A DNA stretch of 64,000 bases from Flavobacteriaceae bacterium. GTDB lineage: Bacteria > Bacteroidota > Bacteroidia > Flavobacteriales > Flavobacteriaceae. The position numbers were made by a program, and so were the translations under genes. The notes below the pieces were generated by a model. It was not told the DNA's origin. It did not search any database and saw nothing but the letters and a program-made list of their open reading frames with translations. Position 1 is the stretch's first letter. The number at the start of each line of letters is the position of its first letter. Where the stretch lies: assembly GCA_014238425.1 (NCBI GenBank), contig JABABD010000001.1:48211-112210 (forward strand), in the 5' to 3' direction. Positions 8,750-18,188 of this stretch are shown piece after piece.

Positions 8750-10156
8750 CTAATCCTTAAGCTTTGGTTCATTTTTTATAGGGTTAACACCATATTTATC
8801 ATACAAATACACCAATGCTGTCATTGTTGCAGCACCCAATTCTAACTCTCTCTTATTAACGGCATCAAATGTATCGTTTGCGGCATGATGGTAATCAAAA
8901 TAACGCTGCGAATCTGGCCTTAATCCAGCAACAACATTATTGCCATTTTTTAAAGGCCCCACATCTGCGCCACTTCCTCCTTTTTCAAAATAATGTATTA
9001 AATAAGGTTCGAATAAAGGTTTCCATTGTAATACTTGATTAAAATTTGCATCACTACAATCAAAAGAAAATCCCCTTGGTGTAAATCCACCAGAATCACT
9101 CTCTAATGCAAATACATGGTTTTCTCCTTTTCTTTTAGCCTCTTCTGAATACTTAGTAGCTCCGCGTAATCCATTTTCTTCATTCATAAATAACACAGCC
9201 CGTATACTCCTCTTTGGTTTAATTCCTGATGCCTTTAACAAACGTAATACATCCATAGACTGTACAATACCAGCGCCATCATCATGAGCACCATCTCCTA
9301 AATCCCAAGAATCTAAATGCCCTCCAATGACTATGTATTCGTTAGGAAATTCGCTTCCCTTTATTTCACCAATAACATTATACGATTGTACATCCTTGAA
9401 TTGTTTGCAAGTTTGATTGAAATAGAATTTTATTGAATTATCTAACCTCAGCATATGACTTAACAATTCAGCATGATTCGTGCTAATAGCGGCGGCTGGA
9501 ATTCGTTTACTTAAAGGCAAATCTCCATACGTCATACTACCAGTGTGTGGATAATCGTCCATTCTCAAGTTCATAGAACGCACAATAACGCCTACAGCAC
9601 CTAATTTAGCCGCTTCCATGGCACCAGCATAACGTTGATCTACACAACCTCCATAAGATTGAAATGTATTTATCAATTGCTCATCCATTGGGCGATTAAA
9701 AAATACGATTTTGCCTTTGACATTAGCTTCTCCTTGTTCTTTTAGTTCATCTATACCGTTAACTTCAATGACATTAGCTTTCAAACCTCCATAAGGTGTT
9801 GCCATAGATCCACCTAAAGCACAAATATTCACAACAGTTGAATTACCTGGTGTTGTTTCTATATACGCATATTCAGTAACACCTCTTACCCATTTAGGCA
9901 CCATAACTGGCTGTAGCCATACTTTATCAAGTCCTAATTTTTCTAACTCTTCTTTTCCCCATTGCACTGCTCTTTCTGCATTTAAAGAACCTGAAAGACG
10001 CCCTCCTATTTGATTGGATAAATAATCCAGCCATTCATAACTCTGTCCATTTGTAAGCGATGTCTTATATATTTTATCAACCTGCTCCTGATCGGACTGG
10101 GAAAATCCTAAGGTCGTTATAAGAGCTAATGATATACTTGTAATGAATTTATTCAT
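8750..10156 (-). CDS. Secreted M28-family zinc peptidase (carboxypeptidase Q-like)
   Basis: The 468-residue product begins at MNKFITSISLALITTLGFSQ, an export signal. A start three codons earlier at 10165 is possible but less typical. A PA-like insert (about 140-215) is followed by the M28 catalytic domain with GGHLDSWDLGDGAHDDGAG near residue 280, the NEENGLRGA glutamate pair near 330, the ESDSGG metal site and the final YHHAANDTFDAV histidine. All five zinc ligands of the co-catalytic site appear to be present. It is expected to release amino acids from peptides in the periplasm or outside the cell. It is a single gene. Confidence 0.88.
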   Translation of the reverse strand: MNKFITSISLALITTLGFSQSDQEQVDKIYKTSLTNGQSYEWLDYLSNQIGGRLSGSLNAERAVQWGKEELEKLGLDKVWLQPVMVPKWVRGVTEYAYIETTPGNSTVVNICALGGSMATPYGGLKANVIEVNGIDELKEQGEANVKGKIVFFNRPMDEQLINTFQSYGGCVDQRYAGAMEAAKLGAVGVIVRSMNLRMDDYPHTGSMTYGDLPLSKRIPAAAISTNHAELLSHMLRLDNSIKFYFNQTCKQFKDVQSYNVIGEIKGSEFPNEYIVIGGHLDSWDLGDGAHDDGAGIVQSMDVLRLLKASGIKPKRSIRAVLFMNEENGLRGATKYSEEAKRKGENHVFALESDSGGFTPRGFSFDCSDANFNQVLQWKPLFEPYLIHYFEKGGSGADVGPLKNGNNVVAGLRPDSQRYFDYHHAANDTFDAVNKRELELGAATMTALVYLYDKYGVNPIKNEPKLKD

Positions 10157-10221
10157 GATAAACATTTTAGTGTTTTTAAATATACTACATCTAATAAAAA
10201 AGAAACCAAATTAAATCATAA

Positions 10222-10248
10222 AAAAGCCCTGTTTTTAGCAGGGCTTTT
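10222..10248 (-). terminator. Intrinsic terminator of the DUF6515-like gene
   Basis: AAAAGCCCTG (10222-10231) pairs perfectly with CAGGGCTTTT (10239-10248) around a 7-base loop. The minus strand continues with more T residues. It lies 21 bases past the stop of the small gene at 10270. Confidence 0.88.
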
Positions 10249-10269
10249 CGTCATCATTGCTAGTTAAAA

Positions 10270-10617
10270 CTAAACTGTGACCACAACATAGTTTCTGCGA
10301 TACTTTTTATATATAACACCTCGATACTTATAATATGTTTTTCCTTGGATCTTAACTACTTTATAACCTCTTGGCAATCTTTTAAGTGAAACCCCTAAAG
10401 GCACTCCTACTACAACATACCTTCCTTTAACTTTATTATACCAAACTCCATCGGCACAATAATAGTTTACTTTTTTATGTACAACAATTTTTGGTTTGCT
10501 AAGCTTTGTTACTACAACGCCTTTCTTCGGGTAGATTTTTAATGTGACTTGAGCAGAGCTTATATTGAAAGTCAAAAAAGCTATTGTCGTAATTAAAAAA
10601 ATCTTTAAATGTTTCAT
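10270..10617 (-). CDS. DUF6515-like secreted basic protein
   Basis: The 115-residue protein has a signal peptide (MKHLKIFLITTIAFLTFNIS, cleaved near AQ). The mature part is basic and rich in Tyr, Val and Lys, with LPRGYKVVKIQGKTYYKYRG resembling the DUF6515 family of Bacteroidota, in which a YY-G-VYY pattern recurs. No enzymatic motif is present and the role is unknown. It has its own terminator and lies between the M28 peptidase and the PPK2 gene on the same strand. Confidence 0.6.
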   Translation of the reverse strand: MKHLKIFLITTIAFLTFNISSAQVTLKIYPKKGVVVTKLSKPKIVVHKKVNYYCADGVWYNKVKGRYVVVGVPLGVSLKRLPRGYKVVKIQGKTYYKYRGVIYKKYRRNYVVVTV

Positions 10618-10673
10618 GATGTCATATTTTAGGGTTTATACTTCTATGACAATTCAAAATCAAAAAGGTTTAA

Positions 10674-11552
10674 TTACTCACTTTGTAATTGTTGCTTATA
10701 AAGTTGGATATTTGCTTTTACCTCATCATCTAATTCAGGTTCTTCAATATCAGAATAGGTAGATAATTTATCCAACATCGTTTTTGCTACAATATATCGC
10801 GCAGTAGGTTTATCATCTGCAGGGATGACATACCAAGGTGCATGAGGTTTAGAGGTTCTATTTATAGCGTCTTCATAACACTCCTGATAATTGTCCCAAA
10901 GTTTTCGTTCTTTTAAATCTCCAGGAGAAAATTTCCAATTTTTCTCTTTTTTGTCCAATCTCCTAATCAATCGGTTTTTCTGTTCGTCTTTAGAAAGATA
11001 TAAGAAGAATTTAAAAATTATAGTACCATTATCTGCTATGGTTTTTTCAAAGGCATTGATTTGCTCGAAACGCTTATCCCAAAACGCATCATTAACATCT
11101 TCAATAGCGTTGACATCAGGCAACAACTCTCCCAGTATATATCCTGGATGTACTCTGGTCACCAAAACATTTTCATAATGTGTTCTATTAAACACCCCAA
11201 ACTTACCACGTGCAGGAAGTGCTATATAATGACGCCAAAGGTAATCATGCCTTTTTTCTAATTCAGTAGGCACTTTAAAACTATGAACAACAACACCTCT
11301 CGCATTAAAATCCTTGAATACCTCTCTAATTAAGCTATCTTTTCCAGCGGTATCCATACCTTGTATGCAAATCAAAACCGCATACTTACCATGTGCATAT
11401 AAGGTGTCCTGTAATTTTCCTAATTTTTTTCGTTCTCGTCGTAATTCATCTTCGATTGCTTTCTCATCCACATTCATTTCAATCTTTGTAGCATAATTCT
11501 TCAGTGCTATTCTTGAAGTGACTTTAAAGTCGTTTGTATTGATTTTTTTCAT
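10674..11552 (-). CDS. Polyphosphate kinase 2 family phosphotransferase
   Basis: The 292-residue cytoplasmic enzyme transfers phosphate between polyphosphate and nucleotides. Walker A is GMDTAGKDS at residues 65-73. The lid and catalytic region follow: DFNARGVVVHSF, LWRHYIALPARGKFGVFNRT and HYENVLVTRVHP. The tail FSPGDLKERKLWDNYQECYE is typical of single-domain PPK2 of about 290 residues. Which nucleotide is used (NDP or NMP class) cannot be decided by eye. It is monocistronic; the DUF6515-like gene follows 56 bases downstream. Confidence 0.9.
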   Translation of the reverse strand: MKKINTNDFKVTSRIALKNYATKIEMNVDEKAIEDELRRERKKLGKLQDTLYAHGKYAVLICIQGMDTAGKDSLIREVFKDFNARGVVVHSFKVPTELEKRHDYLWRHYIALPARGKFGVFNRTHYENVLVTRVHPGYILGELLPDVNAIEDVNDAFWDKRFEQINAFEKTIADNGTIIFKFFLYLSKDEQKNRLIRRLDKKEKNWKFSPGDLKERKLWDNYQECYEDAINRTSKPHAPWYVIPADDKPTARYIVAKTMLDKLSTYSDIEEPELDDEVKANIQLYKQQLQSE

Positions 11553-11677
11553 CTAATTCTTTAAAAATTAATTCTTTATAAATATACCTATTATCGATAA
11601 AACGCCTAAAAACTAGTTTAAAAGCATAATTATTGTTATTATTGTTAGACCTACTTATTAATTTAAACCCTAATGCC

Positions 11678-12409
11678 ATGAAAAAAAATTACTTTTTTTT
11701 CCTGTTTGCCTTTGTTTCTATGCAATTCTTTGCGCAATCATCATGTTCTGATGCCCAATCTGATGTAATATATGCATATTCTCATGTAAAAACGGCTTAT
11801 GATTCCAATAATCTAACACACTTGAAGCAATATTCAGTAAGGTCTTATGAAGCATTTGAACGTGCAAAATCCAAACTAAGTTCTTGTAATTGCGAGGATT
11901 CTTATAATGCCGCCTATGATGGTGCCGAAGCTTTAAATAGAGTTGCAGATGCCGAAACTTTTGAAGATGGTAGATTTTATGTAAAAAGAGCACGTGAACT
12001 TGCTAAAGAATCAATTGAAGCTTTAGAAGTGTGTACAAAAATGAGCAACGAAAATTTAGCATTGGTTGAACTACAGCAGGAACAATTCAAGCTGAAACAA
12101 CAACAAATTGAATTGCAGCTCAAAGAAGAGCAAATAAAGCAAATGTTAGTTGACAAAGAAGAAAAAGAAAATCAGATCAAGAAAGAACAATTAATAGAAA
12201 CAAACGAAGATGCTCTTCAAGCTTCTATAAATGCTTTTAACGAAGTTTTAGAAGCATGTGGATGCAGCTCAAGAATGTCAAAAACTCAAGCTGATAAAAC
12301 AAATTTATACACGAGTTCTATCAACCATATCAAAACATTTTATTTGAATACGGTAAAACAAGTAACATCAAATTATTTGACTATACTAAATCAATGTAAT
12401 ATCAAATAG
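11678..12409 (+). CDS. Secreted coiled-coil protein, conserved flavobacterial type
   Basis: The ATG at 11678 gives 243 residues beginning MKKNYFFFLFAFVSMQFFAQ, a clean signal peptide. A longer frame start at 11633 would only add a hydrophobic non-signal leader. The mature protein has a helical Cys-containing domain (SDAQSDVIYAYSHVKTAYDS; LSSCNCEDSYNAAYDGAEAL), a Gln/Glu-rich coiled coil (about residues 130-185) and a C-terminal helical domain with CGCSSR. No known function. It is a single gene with a strong terminator. Confidence 0.7.
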   Translation: MKKNYFFFLFAFVSMQFFAQSSCSDAQSDVIYAYSHVKTAYDSNNLTHLKQYSVRSYEAFERAKSKLSSCNCEDSYNAAYDGAEALNRVADAETFEDGRFYVKRARELAKESIEALEVCTKMSNENLALVELQQEQFKLKQQQIELQLKEEQIKQMLVDKEEKENQIKKEQLIETNEDALQASINAFNEVLEACGCSSRMSKTQADKTNLYTSSINHIKTFYLNTVKQVTSNYLTILNQCNIK

Positions 12410-12438
12410 CAACCAAACCCTATCAATACTAAAAAATG

Positions 12439-12474
12439 AAACCTCCATAAGTATTAAGTTATGGAGGTTTTTTT
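12439..12474 (+). terminator. Intrinsic terminator
   Basis: AAACCTCCATAA (12439-12450) pairs perfectly with TTATGGAGGTTT (12459-12470), followed by TTTT. It lies 30 bases after the coiled-coil gene. It could also work for the convergent sigma-54 activator gene. Confidence 0.9.
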
Positions 12475-12500
12475 ATGCTTTAAAGAATCTGTAACGAAAT

Positions 12501-13670
12501 TTACAATGATTTACTCGCAAATAACTTTACATCACTTTCACTTACTTCGTTTTCACCAAGAATGATCAGCCTTTCAACTACGTTACGTAATTCTCTAATA
12601 TTTCCTGTCCAATCGTAATCTTGAAGACGTTTGATTGCTTTGCCCGAAAAAGTCTTCTTGACAGTTCCCTGTTCTGACCCTATCTTTTCCGCAAAATAAT
12701 CAACTAAAAGAGGTATATCTTCTCTTCTATCATTCAATGCTGGAACCCTAATCAATATAACAGCTAGCCTATGGTATAAATCCTCACGGAACTTTCCGTC
12801 TTCTATTTCTTTCTTGAGATTTTTATTTGTTGCCGCAACGACTCTTACATTTACTTTAATGTCCTTATCACTACCAACACGTTGCACACGACTTTCTTGT
12901 AGAGCGCGCAATACTTTAGCTTGTGCGGACAAGCTCATATCGCCGATTTCATCAAGAAAAATAGTACCTCCATTCGCTGCTTCAAATTTTCCGGCTCTAT
13001 CTTTATTAGCTGATGTGAAAGCTCCTTTTACATGCCCAAACAATTCGCTTTCTATCAATTCTGAAGGAATCGCTGCACAATTCACCTCTATCATAGGGCC
13101 ATTAGCGCGTTCACTTTTTTGATGTAACCAGTGTGCCACAAGCTCTTTACCTGTACCGTTTGGACCCGTAATAAGCACCCTAGCATCTGTAGCTGCCACT
13201 TTTTCTATAATTTCTTTGATATGAGAAATAGCTTTACTCTCTCCTATCATTTCATAGTTTTTACTGACCTTTTTCTTTAGTCTTGTATTTTCAACCACTA
13301 ATTCTTTTCTGTCAAGGGCATTTCTAACCGTGTTCAACAATCTATTAAGATCTGGTGGTTTAGATATATAATCAAAAGCTCCTAAACGCATAGTATTAAC
13401 TGCAGTATCTAAATCTCCATGACCAGATATCATGACCATAGGAATTTCAGGTTTTATTTTTTTCACTGCTTCGAGCACCTCTACACCATCCATTTTAGGC
13501 ATCTTAATATCACAAAGCACTAAATCAAAATCGTCTTTTTTTATTTTTTCCACTCCAATGAGTCCATCTTCAGCTTCTTGGACTTGGTATGTGTCATTCT
13601 CTTCAGAAAGAATCTTAACTAAAACTCTTCTAATTGCAGCTTCGTCTTCTATTACTAATATTCTAGCCAT
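12501..13670 (-). CDS. Sigma-54 activator-type response regulator lacking a DNA-binding domain
   Basis: The 389-residue protein has an N-terminal receiver domain (phospho-acceptor Asp54 in LVLCDIKMPKMDG, Lys104) and an AAA+ sigma-54 interaction domain: Walker A GPNGTGKE (169-176) and Walker B IFLDE (237-241). The sigma-54 contact loop reads GAFTSA (216-221) instead of the canonical GAFTGA. The sequence ends shortly after NIRELRNVVERLIILGENEV, so the usual C-terminal Fis-type HTH is missing. It is the last gene of a four-gene unit, 5 bases after the MscS gene. No histidine kinase is nearby. Confidence 0.88.
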   Translation of the reverse strand: MARILVIEDEAAIRRVLVKILSEENDTYQVQEAEDGLIGVEKIKKDDFDLVLCDIKMPKMDGVEVLEAVKKIKPEIPMVMISGHGDLDTAVNTMRLGAFDYISKPPDLNRLLNTVRNALDRKELVVENTRLKKKVSKNYEMIGESKAISHIKEIIEKVAATDARVLITGPNGTGKELVAHWLHQKSERANGPMIEVNCAAIPSELIESELFGHVKGAFTSANKDRAGKFEAANGGTIFLDEIGDMSLSAQAKVLRALQESRVQRVGSDKDIKVNVRVVAATNKNLKKEIEDGKFREDLYHRLAVILIRVPALNDRREDIPLLVDYFAEKIGSEQGTVKKTFSGKAIKRLQDYDWTGNIRELRNVVERLIILGENEVSESDVKLFASKSL

Positions 13671-13675
13671 TTTTT

Positions 13676-14500
13676 TTATTTTTGAATGATATGTATATCT
13701 CTTTGCGGGAATGGAATTGAAATATTATTCTCCCTAAATAATTCATCTATTCTAAACCGCATGTCACTTTTCGGGAATGTTGCTTGAAAACTATCATTTA
13801 ACGTAAAAATAAGTTTAAAATTTAATGCACTATCTCCAAAATCTTCAAATATAACACTTGGTTCAGGAAATTTAACAACATCATTGTTTTCTTGAGCTAC
13901 TTGTAATAATAATTCTCTTACTAATTTAACATTACTTCCATAAGCCACACCAATTGACACACTTTCTCTTGTAGCCGTACCATTTTGTGTCCAATTATAT
14001 AAACTATTTGTAAGATATAAGTGATTTGGGATAATCAGCACTTTATTATCGATAGTGACAGCCCTAGTGGTACGAAGCTTGATCTCTTCTACGCGACCGA
14101 CCATACCATCAATCTCAATGATATCGCCCACATGAACCGACTGATCAATTAAAATAAAGACGCCTGCAATTATATCTTGAAATAACGTCTGCAACGCCAA
14201 TCCAACTCCAATTAGCAATGCCGCAGAAGCAGCAAGTACAGCAGTTACTTTAACGCCGAATGCATTCAAGGAAATAAAGAAAATAATTATATAAATCAGA
14301 TATTTGAAATAAGAAAATACGCTTTTGAATTTCTCTTTATCGTCTGGCGGGAGCTTTCTTGAAATCAATTTTCGAATGAGTCGAAGTATTACTGAAGTAA
14401 TAATAATGGCAAGAATAATAAATAATATACCTTTAACAGAAATACTTATGTCTTCCGTAAAATGAAAAGTGTAATTAAAAAAATCCTTAAGCTCTTGCAT
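13676..14500 (-). CDS. MscS-family mechanosensitive channel
   Basis: The 274-residue inner-membrane protein has three N-terminal membrane helices (about 20-110). The pore-lining helix and beta domain carry the family signature ALLIGVGLALQTLFQDIIAG, then VHVGDIIEIDGMVGRVEEI and IPNHLYLTNSLYNWT. The C-terminal cytoplasmic cage domain is complete, so it is a small MscS of normal length. It gates on membrane tension and protects against osmotic shock. Its start is directly adjacent to the ABC permease stop, and the sigma-54 activator follows after 5 bases. Confidence 0.9.
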   Translation of the reverse strand: MQELKDFFNYTFHFTEDISISVKGILFIILAIIITSVILRLIRKLISRKLPPDDKEKFKSVFSYFKYLIYIIIFFISLNAFGVKVTAVLAASAALLIGVGLALQTLFQDIIAGVFILIDQSVHVGDIIEIDGMVGRVEEIKLRTTRAVTIDNKVLIIPNHLYLTNSLYNWTQNGTATRESVSIGVAYGSNVKLVRELLLQVAQENNDVVKFPEPSVIFEDFGDSALNFKLIFTLNDSFQATFPKSDMRFRIDELFRENNISIPFPQRDIHIIQK

Positions 14501-15817
14501 TTAGTATTTCAACCATTTAAATAATTCTTTATAAGTTGGTTTCTTACCATACATAAGGATACCAACTCTATATATTTTTGATGCAAACCATACTGTGAAT
14601 GTAAAGGTTCCAATCAATAATAATAACGACACCAATTGTTGCCAAATTGGCACTCCAAATGGTATTCGCATGAGCATGACCACAGGTGATGTAAAGGGTA
14701 TAAAAGAAAATACTGTAGAAACGGTTCCATGAGGATCTTCAATAACAGTAAATACTCCTACATAAACTGCCAAGATCAAAGGCATTAATATAGGCAACAT
14801 GAACTGTTGCGTATCTGTTTCATTATCTACTGCGGCTCCTATAGCTGCATATAGAGAACTGTATAATAAGTAGCCTCCAATAAAGAACAGAACAAACATA
14901 ATCAGAAGATTAGCTATAGGTAGACTAGCAAATTCACTAAATACCATTTGCATCTTTGCATTAGCATCAGGGTCGCTCATAGCTTGCTGAACCATCTCCT
15001 GCTGTGGGGTTTGAAGTTGTGTCATATCAATACCAAAAATAGCCGAGATAATGGTCATGGCCACTCCGCCTAGAATGACCCAAATCACAAACTGAGTTAT
15101 TCCTGCTAAAGAGGTGCCAATTATCTTACCAAGCATAAGCTGAACAGGCTTTACCGATGAAATTATTATTTCAATAATTCTACTCGTTTTTTCTTCTATA
15201 ACACTACGCATGATCATATTACCATATATAATGATAAACATGAACAGCAAATAGCCTGCTACGCCTCCAAAAGCAAGCTTCATGATATTACCCATTTTAG
15301 AAGATGTTTCTCCGCTAAAACTTTCTTGAGCTATATCCACATCCGTTCTAGAAGCTTCGATCATATCTAAATCTACACCAGCGCTCAATAGCTTTAAATT
15401 TTCTAATTTTTTTTCGAGTTTACTCTCTAAGCTAGAGATAAAAGTTAGAGATGGTGAATCTTCAGAATAGAATTTTGTATTCAAATTATATTTTTCGGAA
15501 GAATTATCTCCTTTAGATATATGAAGTAATCCATATTCTTCTTTATCCTTAACTTGTGCAATGGCATCTTCAAGACTTATACCACTCAACATATTATACG
15601 TGGTATTCTCTGTACTTTTGAAAACATCTTGAACAAAAGAAGATTCATCTAATATACTTACAGTCCGTTGTTTGTTATTATTTAATTGCGACAAGTAGGC
15701 AACTACTGCAATAAGCGCTATCATTATTAATGGGCTAAGAACTGTCATAATTAAAAAGGACTTGTTCTTTACCTTAGTGAGATATTCGCGTTTTATAATT
15801 AATCCTAAATGATTCAT
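14501..15817 (-). CDS. ABC-2 type transporter permease (NatB-like)
   Basis: The 438-residue membrane protein starts MNHLGLIIKREYLTKVKNKS with a first membrane helix, a large extracytoplasmic loop (about 45-180) and five further helices in the C-terminal half, the NatB/DUF3526-like ABC-2 layout. IMRSVIEEKTSRIIEIIISS is the conserved coupling helix segment. It starts 1 base after the ATPase gene. The pair resembles NatAB sodium or drug exporters, but the substrate is not readable from sequence. Confidence 0.85.
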   Translation of the reverse strand: MNHLGLIIKREYLTKVKNKSFLIMTVLSPLIMIALIAVVAYLSQLNNNKQRTVSILDESSFVQDVFKSTENTTYNMLSGISLEDAIAQVKDKEEYGLLHISKGDNSSEKYNLNTKFYSEDSPSLTFISSLESKLEKKLENLKLLSAGVDLDMIEASRTDVDIAQESFSGETSSKMGNIMKLAFGGVAGYLLFMFIIIYGNMIMRSVIEEKTSRIIEIIISSVKPVQLMLGKIIGTSLAGITQFVIWVILGGVAMTIISAIFGIDMTQLQTPQQEMVQQAMSDPDANAKMQMVFSEFASLPIANLLIMFVLFFIGGYLLYSSLYAAIGAAVDNETDTQQFMLPILMPLILAVYVGVFTVIEDPHGTVSTVFSFIPFTSPVVMLMRIPFGVPIWQQLVSLLLLIGTFTFTVWFASKIYRVGILMYGKKPTYKELFKWLKY

Positions 15818-15818
15818 G

Positions 15819-16745
15819 TTAATTCCTTTTTACAGCTTGAATGAATATATCGTTAGCACTAGGAATCAATTCCACGAAGTGAGATACTTGTGCTTTGTTG
15901 GTTAGATAAGATAATAATTCATTTGGCGAATCATCGCCATTAAGTTTGATATTGAGTTTTAATTCATCACCTACGGTTCTAAAATTAGCAGGAGATACTT
16001 GAAATTTTTGCTCTAATTCTTGCTGAAGACTCACTTTATTATCTGAGTTCAAACCAACTTCATAGGTGTTCGTTTTATACTCTCTCTTGATATCAACTAA
16101 TTTTCCATCCAATATTTTTTTAGAAAGGTTCAATAAAGCAATTTGATCACATAATTCTTCAACAGATTCCATTCTATGCGTCGAAAAAATCACCGTAGCA
16201 CCTTCTTCTCGTAGTCTTAAAATTTCGTCCTTGATCAAATTGGCATTTATGGGATCAAAGCCCGAAAATGGTTCATCAAAAATCAACAGTTTAGGTTTAT
16301 GGAGAACAGTTACCACAAACTGTATTTTCTGTGCCATTCCTTTAGAAAGTTCTTGAATTTTCTTGTTCCACCAATCTCCTATCTCTAAACGTTCAAACCA
16401 ATATTTCAAGCGTTTCTTTGCCTCTGCATGACTTAACCCCTTTAATTGAGCTAAATAAACACATTGCTCACCCACTTTCATGGATTTATATAAGCCTCTT
16501 TCTTCAGGTAAATAACCAATATCTCTAATATGGTGTGCTTGTAATGGATCTCCATCTAGAGTAACACTACCATTATCTGGCATTGTTATTTGATTTATAA
16601 TACGTATCAAAGTCGTCTTTCCCGCACCATTTGGTCCTAATAAACCAAAAATGCTACCCTCAGGGACAGCTATTGAAACATTGTTAAGTGCGGTGAAATT
16701 TCCAAATTTCTTTGATACAGAATCTGCTATGAGCAAATCTTTCAT
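15819..16745 (-). CDS. ABC transporter ATP-binding protein (NatA-like)
   Basis: This 308-residue ATPase is the partner of the ABC-2 permease that follows. Walker A is GPNGAGKTT (about 37-45), the signature LSKGMAQ is near residue 140, Walker B is LLIFDEPFSG and the switch histidine lies in FSTHRMES. The last 90 residues form the C-terminal domain common in NatA/EcsA-type exporters. It is the first gene of the ATPase-permease-MscS-sigma-54 activator unit. Confidence 0.92.
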   Translation of the reverse strand: MKDLLIADSVSKKFGNFTALNNVSIAVPEGSIFGLLGPNGAGKTTLIRIINQITMPDNGSVTLDGDPLQAHHIRDIGYLPEERGLYKSMKVGEQCVYLAQLKGLSHAEAKKRLKYWFERLEIGDWWNKKIQELSKGMAQKIQFVVTVLHKPKLLIFDEPFSGFDPINANLIKDEILRLREEGATVIFSTHRMESVEELCDQIALLNLSKKILDGKLVDIKREYKTNTYEVGLNSDNKVSLQQELEQKFQVSPANFRTVGDELKLNIKLNGDDSPNELLSYLTNKAQVSHFVELIPSANDIFIQAVKRN

Positions 16746-17062
16746 ATGGTCGCGTTTAAATTTATTTATTAGTGGCGTAAAGATATTAAATGTTACAAAA
16801 GTATATGTACCAATACGGGTTTATTAATGAAGGTAAAACAAAACCCACCCTCAATAAATTAAGGATGGGAAAAAATTGCTATGAAAAAGAAAAATTACCA
16901 CTAATCTAAAATTAGTGATAAATCAAATATAATATATTTTATTAAATAAAAGTTAAACAAAATCAATATTACTGCATTTTATTATGTAAAAAATCATACT
17001 TTTTAGATACTTCGCAATAAAAATGTTAAAATATTGCAGTAACCTATTAATAAACAGGTTAT
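16746..17062. other. 317-base gap between dnaJ and the ABC unit
   Basis: No gene is recognised. It holds a wobble-containing terminator at 16836-16869, a small CACTAAT/ATTAGTG hairpin (16897-16915) and the short AACCT/AGGTT repeat (17041-17060) just past the dnaJ stop. The remainder is very AT-rich and includes the promoter of the ABC unit. Confidence 0.4.
16836..16869 (-). terminator. Probable terminator downstream of dnaJ
   Basis: On the minus strand CCCATCCT pairs with AGGGTGGG (one G-U pair) and TTTTGTTTT follows. It lies about 195 bases beyond the dnaJ stop, so the grpE-dnaJ message would have a long 3-prime end. Confidence 0.6.
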
Positions 17063-18181
17063 TTATGAAAACATGTCTTTCACTTTCTCAAAAAATGACT
17101 TATCGCTACTCTCAGGACTAGGCACAAAATTTTCATCTTCTCGCATACTTTCAAAAAACTCTTTCTGCGTTTTGTTTAACGTTTTAGGTGTCCAGACATT
17201 TACATGAACCAATAAATCTCCTTTACCATAACCATTGATACTTGGAATCCCTTTACCTCTCAATCTAAGTATTTTTCCTGATTGTACACCTGGTTCTATT
17301 TTGATACGAACTTTCCCAGTCACTGTATCTATTTCTTTAGAAGTTCCTAAAACCGCATCGGAGATACTAACATATAAATCGTAATGTAAATTATCTCCTT
17401 CTCTTTGAAGCTTGTCATGGTCTTTCTCTTCAATAGCTACTAAAAGATCTCCTGCAATACCATTTCCTGGTGCGTCATTACCTTTACCAGTTACTTTAAG
17501 TTGCATACCATCTACTACTCCTGCTGGTATCTTTATAGAAACTGTTTCTTCAGAAACTTTTAATCCTTGAGCGTCGGCTTCTGCTGGCTTCTTATCTATA
17601 GATTGCCCTGCTCCTCCACAAGTACTACATGGTGCAGCGGTTTGCATTCGACCAAGAATTGTATTCTGTATTTTAGTCACTTGCCCAGAACCATTACAAG
17701 TAGAACATGTGTTATAGGTAGTTCCTGGTGCTTGGATTTTTCGTTTTACCTTAATTTTCTTTTCAACACCATTGGCAATTTCTTCTAGTGTTAGCTTTAC
17801 ACGAATCCTAAGATTACTTCCTTTAACACGACGCTGGCCGCCAAAACCGCCACCAAAACCAGAAAAACCACCACTAAAAGCGCCACCAAAAATATCACCG
17901 AATTGACTAAATATGTCATCCATATTCATGCCGCCGCCGCCAAAACCGCCGCCACCTTCAAAAGCAGCATGTCCAAATTGGTCATAACGTTGTTTTTTCT
18001 CTGGATTACTTAAGACTTCGTATGCTTGAGCAGCCTTCTTGAATTTTTCTTCTGCAGACTTGTCGTCAGGATTCTTGTCAGGGTGATACTTGAGAGCCAT
18101 CTTACGATACGCTTTTTTTATCTCACTATCACTAGCACCTTTACTAACTCCTAATATGTCGTAATAATCTTCCTTAGCCAT
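17063..18181 (-). CDS. dnaJ: Chaperone DnaJ (Hsp40) with a reduced zinc region
   Basis: The ATG at 18181 gives 372 residues beginning [13 protein letters not shown]; a start six codons earlier would overlap grpE. The J domain has HPD at residues 33-35, followed by a Gly/Phe-rich linker (75-120). Canonical DnaJ has four CxxCxGxG motifs; here only two are present, CSTCNGSG (159-166) and CSTCGGAG (185-192). The outer two are replaced by APGTTYN and [10 protein letters not shown]. The C-terminal substrate domains are intact. It cooperates with DnaK and GrpE in protein folding and starts 7 bases after grpE. Confidence 0.95.
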   Translation of the reverse strand: MAKEDYYDILGVSKGASDSEIKKAYRKMALKYHPDKNPDDKSAEEKFKKAAQAYEVLSNPEKKQRYDQFGHAAFEGGGGFGGGGMNMDDIFSQFGDIFGGAFSGGFSGFGGGFGGQRRVKGSNLRIRVKLTLEEIANGVEKKIKVKRKIQAPGTTYNTCSTCNGSGQVTKIQNTILGRMQTAAPCSTCGGAGQSIDKKPAEADAQGLKVSEETVSIKIPAGVVDGMQLKVTGKGNDAPGNGIAGDLLVAIEEKDHDKLQREGDNLHYDLYVSISDAVLGTSKEIDTVTGKVRIKIEPGVQSGKILRLRGKGIPSINGYGKGDLLVHVNVWTPKTLNKTQKEFFESMREDENFVPSPESSDKSFFEKVKDMFS

Positions 18182-18188
18182 GTCTGTA

